Below, one piece after another: positions 60,614 through 64,000 of a DNA stretch of 64,000 nt. The stretch spans positions 1,426,001 through 1,490,000 of the forward strand of contig OZ244887.1 of assembly GCA_965221415.1 (NCBI GenBank), written 5' to 3'. Each line of letters opens with the position of its first letter. The first letter of the stretch is position 1. Below the pieces are notes generated by a model. It was not told the origin of the DNA and ran no database searches. It saw only the letters and a list, made by a program, of their open reading frames with translations. Origin of the DNA: UBA8337 sp965221415. GTDB lineage: Bacteria > Pseudomonadota > Alphaproteobacteria > RS24. A program made the position numbers and the translations under genes.

Positions 60614-61585
60614 ATGAGTAAAAAATCGCCATTACAGCTCACCCTCGCCAATCCGCGTGGCTTTTGCGCGGGCGTGGACAGGGCAGTGCTGATTGTCGAG
60701 CGCGCTTTGGAAATCCACGGCACGCCAGTTTATGTGCGCCACGAGATTGTCCATAATGAACGCGTGGTCAATCGTTTGCGCAAGATGGGCGCGATTTTTG
60801 TCGATGAGCTAGACGAGGTGCGTGACGACAGACCGGTTATTTTTTCGGCACATGGTGTGCCAAAATCTGTCCCCGCCGCCGCGCAAGAACGCGCGCTAAA
60901 CTGGCTCGATGCGACCTGTCCCCTTGTGTCGAAAGTGCATATCGAAACCGAGCGTCATCACGCAGCCGGTCGTCATATTTTGCTCATTGGCCACGCGGGT
61001 CATCCCGAAGTCATCGGCACGATGGGGCAAGTCCCCGAAGATGCTATCAGCCTGATTGAAACCCAAGAAGACGCAGAGCGCATCACTTTTCCAAAAGGCG
61101 CATTAGCTTATGTCACCCAGACCACTCTATCCGTGGCCGATACCGCCGATATCATCGCTATCCTGCGCCGCCGCTTTCCAGATATTCATACCCCCCATAA
61201 AGAAGATATCTGCTACGCCACAACCAATCGACAGCAAGCCGTCCAACATTTGGCCGCGCAAGTCGATTATGTACTGGTCATTGGCGCGCCGAACTCGTCT
61301 AACGCACAACGCCTCGTTGAAGTGGCACGCCAAGCAGGATGCCCCCACGCACGCCTTATCGGCGGTGTCGACGACATCGATTGGGCAGCCCTTTCAGCAT
61401 TGCGTCATGTCGGCGTGACAGCAGGAGCTTCAGCGCCCGAAGAAGTCACACGCGAAGTTATCGCCGCGTTTGAAACCCGCTTCGACATCACCCTAAACGA
61501 GCTCGAAGGCGATGAAGAAAATGTACATTTCAAACTACCGCCTGCTTTGCGCGACGCATCATCAAACATATCGGGCGACATCTAA
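60614..61585 (+). CDS. ispH: 4-hydroxy-3-methylbut-2-enyl diphosphate reductase
   Basis: A 323-aa [4Fe-4S] enzyme making IPP and DMAPP in the last MEP step. First cluster Cys in ANPRGFCAGVDRAV, second in LDATCPLVSKVH, third in EDICYATTNRQ; HEIVHN and the GAPNSSNAQRLVEVA segment are present. Full length. Its last base overlaps the first of thrB (TAATG). It completes, with dxs and ispE, three MEP genes in the window. Confidence 0.97.
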   Translation: MSKKSPLQLTLANPRGFCAGVDRAVLIVERALEIHGTPVYVRHEIVHNERVVNRLRKMGAIFVDELDEVRDDRPVIFSAHGVPKSVPAAAQERALNWLDATCPLVSKVHIETERHHAAGRHILLIGHAGHPEVIGTMGQVPEDAISLIETQEDAERITFPKGALAYVTQTTLSVADTADIIAILRRRFPDIHTPHKEDICYATTNRQQAVQHLAAQVDYVLVIGAPNSSNAQRLVEVARQAGCPHARLIGGVDDIDWAALSALRHVGVTAGASAPEEVTREVIAAFETRFDITLNELEGDEENVHFKLPPALRDASSNISGDI

Positions 61586-62559
61586 TGGCGGTGTTTACTC
61601 AAATTAGCACCGAATTGCTCGCCGATTTTATGGCCGATTATGACTTGCCCGAAGTGACGCAGCACAAGGGCATTCAAGCGGGTGTGCAGAACTCTAATTA
61701 TCTCATCACCACGTCTGAGGCGAAATATATCCTCACCCTTTATGAGGATACACAGACCGGCGTAAACCCCGATGATTTGCCGTTTTTTCTAAATCTGATG
61801 ACGCATTTAAGCGCCAATGGCTTGTCCTGCCCGACCCCTATAGAACGCCGCGATGGCAGCGTTTTGGGGGCAATGGCTGGTCGCCCCGCCGCCTTGATGC
61901 GATTTGTAAATGGTCGCGGCACCATCACCCCCAAGCCCGCCCAATGCCGCAGCGCTGGTGCTGCACTGGCGCGTTTGCATCTGGCGGGCGAGGGCTTTGC
62001 CATGCAGCGCGCCAATACGCAAGGGCCTGAAAACTGGCGGCAGCTTTTCGAGATGTGCAAAGCCGAAACCGATAGCGTCACCCCCGGCTTGGGCGCGTTA
62101 ATGGAAACCCAACTCGCCACCATGCAAAGCGATTGGCCTGATGATTTGCCGCGCGGGATTATCCACGCCGATGCGTTTCCCGATAATGTTTTTTTCGACA
62201 AGAGCGACGTGTCGGGCATTATTGATTTTTATTTCGCCTGCAACGATATTCTCGCTTATGATTTGGCGATTATGCTCAACGCGTGGTGCTTTGAGGCCGA
62301 TGTGAGTTTCAATATCACCAAAGCGCGCAGCCTTCTGGCGGGCTATCAATCGGTGCGCCCCATGTCAGCCGACGAGATAAACGCCATGCCAATATTGGCC
62401 GCAGGCGCTGCGATGCGATTTCTAACGTCGCGGCTTTACGACTGGCTCAACCAACCAGAAGATGCGCTTCTCGTGCCGAAAAACCCAGTCGATTATTTGC
62501 GCCGCCTGCGCTTTCATCAGCACGTCACCAGTGCCTCCGATTATGGGTTAGATATATAA
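61585..62559 (+). CDS. thrB: Homoserine kinase (aminoglycoside-phosphotransferase type)
   Basis: A 324-aa APH-fold kinase phosphorylating homoserine for threonine synthesis. Visible: GIQAGVQNSNYLITT, the catalytic IHADAFPDNVFF (Asp of the Brenner motif) and GIIDFYFACNDILAYDLAI. This is the ThrB2 type found with ispH and rnhA in alphaproteobacteria; not the GHMP type. It overlaps its neighbours at both ends by one base, so translation is probably coupled. Confidence 0.93.
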   Translation: MAVFTQISTELLADFMADYDLPEVTQHKGIQAGVQNSNYLITTSEAKYILTLYEDTQTGVNPDDLPFFLNLMTHLSANGLSCPTPIERRDGSVLGAMAGRPAALMRFVNGRGTITPKPAQCRSAGAALARLHLAGEGFAMQRANTQGPENWRQLFEMCKAETDSVTPGLGALMETQLATMQSDWPDDLPRGIIHADAFPDNVFFDKSDVSGIIDFYFACNDILAYDLAIMLNAWCFEADVSFNITKARSLLAGYQSVRPMSADEINAMPILAAGAAMRFLTSRLYDWLNQPEDALLVPKNPVDYLRRLRFHQHVTSASDYGLDI

Positions 62560-62990
62560 TGTTTATCATTTATACCGATGGCGCATGTTCAGGCAATCCG
62601 GGACCCGGCGGCTGGGGCGCGCGCATCGAAGACCCCGACGGGGTTCGCGAAATATATGATGGCGAAGCCCAAACCACCAATAATCGCATGGAATTAATGG
62701 CTGCTATCGAAGCGCTCAAAAGCCTCCCAGATGGCGCGACCGTCACGCTGACAACCGACAGCACCTATGTGAAAGACGGCATCACAAGCTGGATTATCAA
62801 TTGGAAAAAGCGCGGCTGGAAAACCGCCGCCAGAAAGCCCGTAAAAAATGTCGACCTTTGGCAAGCCCTCGACGCGCAATGCGCCCGCCACCAAATCGAC
62901 TGGCAATGGATAAAAGGCCACGCTGGCCATGCAGGAAACGAACGCGCCGATGAACTGGCACGCCTCGGCATGGCACCGTTTCAAGAATAA
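62559..62990 (+). CDS. rnhA: Ribonuclease HI
   Basis: A 143-aa nuclease degrading RNA in RNA:DNA hybrids. Catalytic Asp in YTDGACSGNPGPGGWG, Glu in NNRMELMAAIEAL, Asp in TDSTYVKDGI, and the final GHAGHAGNERADELA with His and Asp. All four catalytic carboxylates are seen. It ends the ispH-thrB-rnhA run. With rnhB at 52 kb the organism has both types. Confidence 0.97.
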   Translation: MFIIYTDGACSGNPGPGGWGARIEDPDGVREIYDGEAQTTNNRMELMAAIEALKSLPDGATVTLTTDSTYVKDGITSWIINWKKRGWKTAARKPVKNVDLWQALDAQCARHQIDWQWIKGHAGHAGNERADELARLGMAPFQE

Positions 62991-62996
62991 ACCGCT

Positions 62997-63485
62997 TTAG
63001 CTGAGTTGCGACAGCAGGTTTTCGACCCCGCTTTCAACCGCCTGACCCGGATTGCTTTCCACATTGAGCGTTTCGATAACGCCATCGCGCACAATCATCG
63101 AATAGCGCAAAGAACGTGTGCCCATGCCAAAGCCCGAACCATCCATAGAAAGCCCAAGCTTCTCGGTCAGCTCCGCATTGCCATCGCCAACCATCATCAC
63201 TTTACCATTCGTGCCTTGCTGTTGACCCCACGCGCTCATCACAAACGCATCATTCACCGATAGGCAAACAATCGTATCGACACCTGCGCTGCGCAAATCT
63301 TCGGATTTTTCAACAAAACCCGGCAAATGCTGGTTCGAGCATGTCGGGGTGAAAGCCCCCGGCAGCGCAAACATCGCAACGGTTTTGCCGCCAAATAATT
63401 CAGCCGTGGTAATCGGAGTCGGCCCCGCATCCGTCATGTGCATCAATTGAGCCTCGGGTATTTTATCGCCAGCTTTTACAGTCAT
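62997..63485 (-). CDS. Peroxiredoxin (Prx5-like)
   Basis: A 162-aa thiol peroxidase. The peroxidatic Cys is in ALPGAFTPTCSNQHLPGFVE near residue 49. The sequence VDTIVCLSVNDAFVMSAWGQ and the C-terminal half match the Prx5/AhpC-TSA subfamily using glutathione or glutaredoxin. No fused glutaredoxin domain. It follows the partial DsbD-N-like gene by 15 nt, so redox genes are together. Confidence 0.93.
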   Translation of the reverse strand: MTVKAGDKIPEAQLMHMTDAGPTPITTAELFGGKTVAMFALPGAFTPTCSNQHLPGFVEKSEDLRSAGVDTIVCLSVNDAFVMSAWGQQQGTNGKVMMVGDGNAELTEKLGLSMDGSGFGMGTRSLRYSMIVRDGVIETLNVESNPGQAVESGVENLLSQLS

Positions 63486-63500
63486 ATCTATCTTCCCTTT

Positions 63501-64000
63501 TTATTTTGTGAGCCGAGGCTCGTTTTGCGTTAGCAACCGATGGTCGCGCACCGTAATCTCTTGTTCAATAGCGCGCATACCATGGCGCACAACAAAACTC
63601 AACTTACGCCCAATTAACGGATGGTCAAGCTTTGACCACGCAGGAATCTCAATCAAATACGATGCAGGGTGACGCGCCACGATACGCGGTGGCCCCAAAA
63701 CATCATGCGGACCCGGCACACTCATGACTCGCGGGTTCACCAGATTCTCTCCCGACACCACTAATTGCAGCGATACGCCATCAAACGTCGCGCTGCTAAT
63801 CATCAAATCCGCCGACGGTTTTTCTGCTTGCGCGCGCAATATCTCGGTCACGACTTGCTTATGCTCTGAAGCCGCCAGTTTTCCCGTGTCGATTTTCAGC
63901 GTGCGCTTCATATCGAGCGGCACGCAAACCTCACGGCACACGCCGATAAGCCCCGTAAAATTCAACGTGCCATCACCGTTCACATCTAGCGGAAACGCAA
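63501..64000 (-). CDS. DsbD N-terminal-domain-like thiol-disulfide protein (5' end outside window)
   Basis: The frame runs off the right edge; the visible 166 codons (the last few read AFPLDVNGDGTLNFTG before the first GTG) match the DsbD-alpha/DsbC-type periplasmic domain. The pair of cysteines in GLIGVCREVCVPLD corresponds to the redox site of this domain. The remainder is beta-rich and ends RLLTQNEPRLTK. A signal peptide would be beyond the edge. It may pass electrons in periplasmic thiol metabolism; a membrane DsbD part is not seen downstream, since the frame ends here. Confidence 0.8.
   Translation of the reverse strand, partial: AFPLDVNGDGTLNFTGLIGVCREVCVPLDMKRTLKIDTGKLAASEHKQVVTEILRAQAEKPSADLMISSATFDGVSLQLVVSGENLVNPRVMSVPGPHDVLGPPRIVARHPASYLIEIPAWSKLDHPLIGRKLSFVVRHGMRAIEQEITVRDHRLLTQNEPRLTK

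Noticed and set aside
1..64000. CRISPR arrays, tRNA or rRNA genes, prophage structural genes
   Set aside because: No regularly spaced repeats, cloverleaf sequences, rRNA conserved stretches or phage morphogenesis motifs were seen in either strand.

Overview
The window looks like a chromosomal segment of a free-living alphaproteobacterium of moderate GC content (mid-50s per cent by eye). Pointers to the class are: a CcrM-type cell-cycle DNA methyltransferase beside rnhB; a NadQ-like regulator directly before nadABC; an F0 cluster atpI-atpB-atpE-atpF'-atpF with two b-type subunits and no F1 genes beside it; the order mutY / dciA-dsbA-smc; zapA with a DUF4164-like partner and a probable 6S RNA gene before the 5-formyl-THF cyclo-ligase gene. 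The order or family within the class cannot be fixed from this window.

Layout. 1-3.2 kb (minus): ruvC (partial), yebC, a YmdB-like phosphoesterase, 5-FCL, probable 6S RNA, zapA and a coiled-coil protein. 3.4-8.7 kb (plus): carbon-metabolism cluster tkt-gap-pgk-fba. 8.7-12.8 kb (minus): MBL hydrolase-xseB-ispA-dxs. 12.9-20 kb: tsaC, DUF192-SRAP-VOC, an SDR, and a GT9-like glycosyltransferase with pyrC and acuI. 20-26.6 kb (plus): ygfZ, a KAS III enzyme, nadQ and nadABC with a clear operator. 26.6-33.7 kb (minus): trmN6-like methyltransferase, glyQS, ppdK, a SleB-like hydrolase. 33.8-39.1 kb: polyprenyl diphosphate synthase, ispE, a TPR protein, ETF-QO. 39.3-44.2 kb: UDG, lytic transglycosylase, F0 ATP synthase operon. 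44.3-50.6 kb: smc, dsbA-like, dciA-like, mutY, a small membrane protein. 50.7-57.1 kb (minus): glycine cleavage operon gcvT-gcvH-gcvPA-gcvPB under a tandem glycine riboswitch, followed by rnhB and ccrM. 57.2-60 kb: a lower-GC accessory insert (small basic protein, unknown protein, XRE-ImmA/IrrE protein, IS1-family transposase). 60-64 kb: a lipoprotein, ispH-thrB-rnhA, a peroxiredoxin and a partial DsbD-N-like gene.

How the parts work together. Four genes of central carbon metabolism plus ppdK cover much of the triose/hexose interconversion. Five isoprenoid genes (dxs, ispE, ispH, ispA, a long-chain prenyl synthase) lie in separate transcription units. DNA maintenance is well represented (ruvC, xseB, SRAP, udg, mutY, rnhA, rnhB, smc, dciA, ccrM). 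Coding density is extreme: there is no gene-free stretch over 300 bp apart from the riboswitch leader (56845-57198), and convergent neighbours are separated by 2-6 bp or overlap, three of them sharing a 4-bp stop-codon palindrome.

The most interesting signals are regulatory: a tandem pair of perfect DnaA boxes with a GANTC site in front of ccrM, GANTC sites embedded in several promoters (including a near-palindrome carrying one in each arm between DUF4164/zapA and tkt), a perfect 9-3-9 palindrome before nadA, a 17-bp-period repeat before ispH, and a likely ATC start for the DciA-like gene. The only accessory region is the 57.2-60 kb insert, where the unknown protein next to the XRE-ImmA protein is the best candidate for something undescribed.
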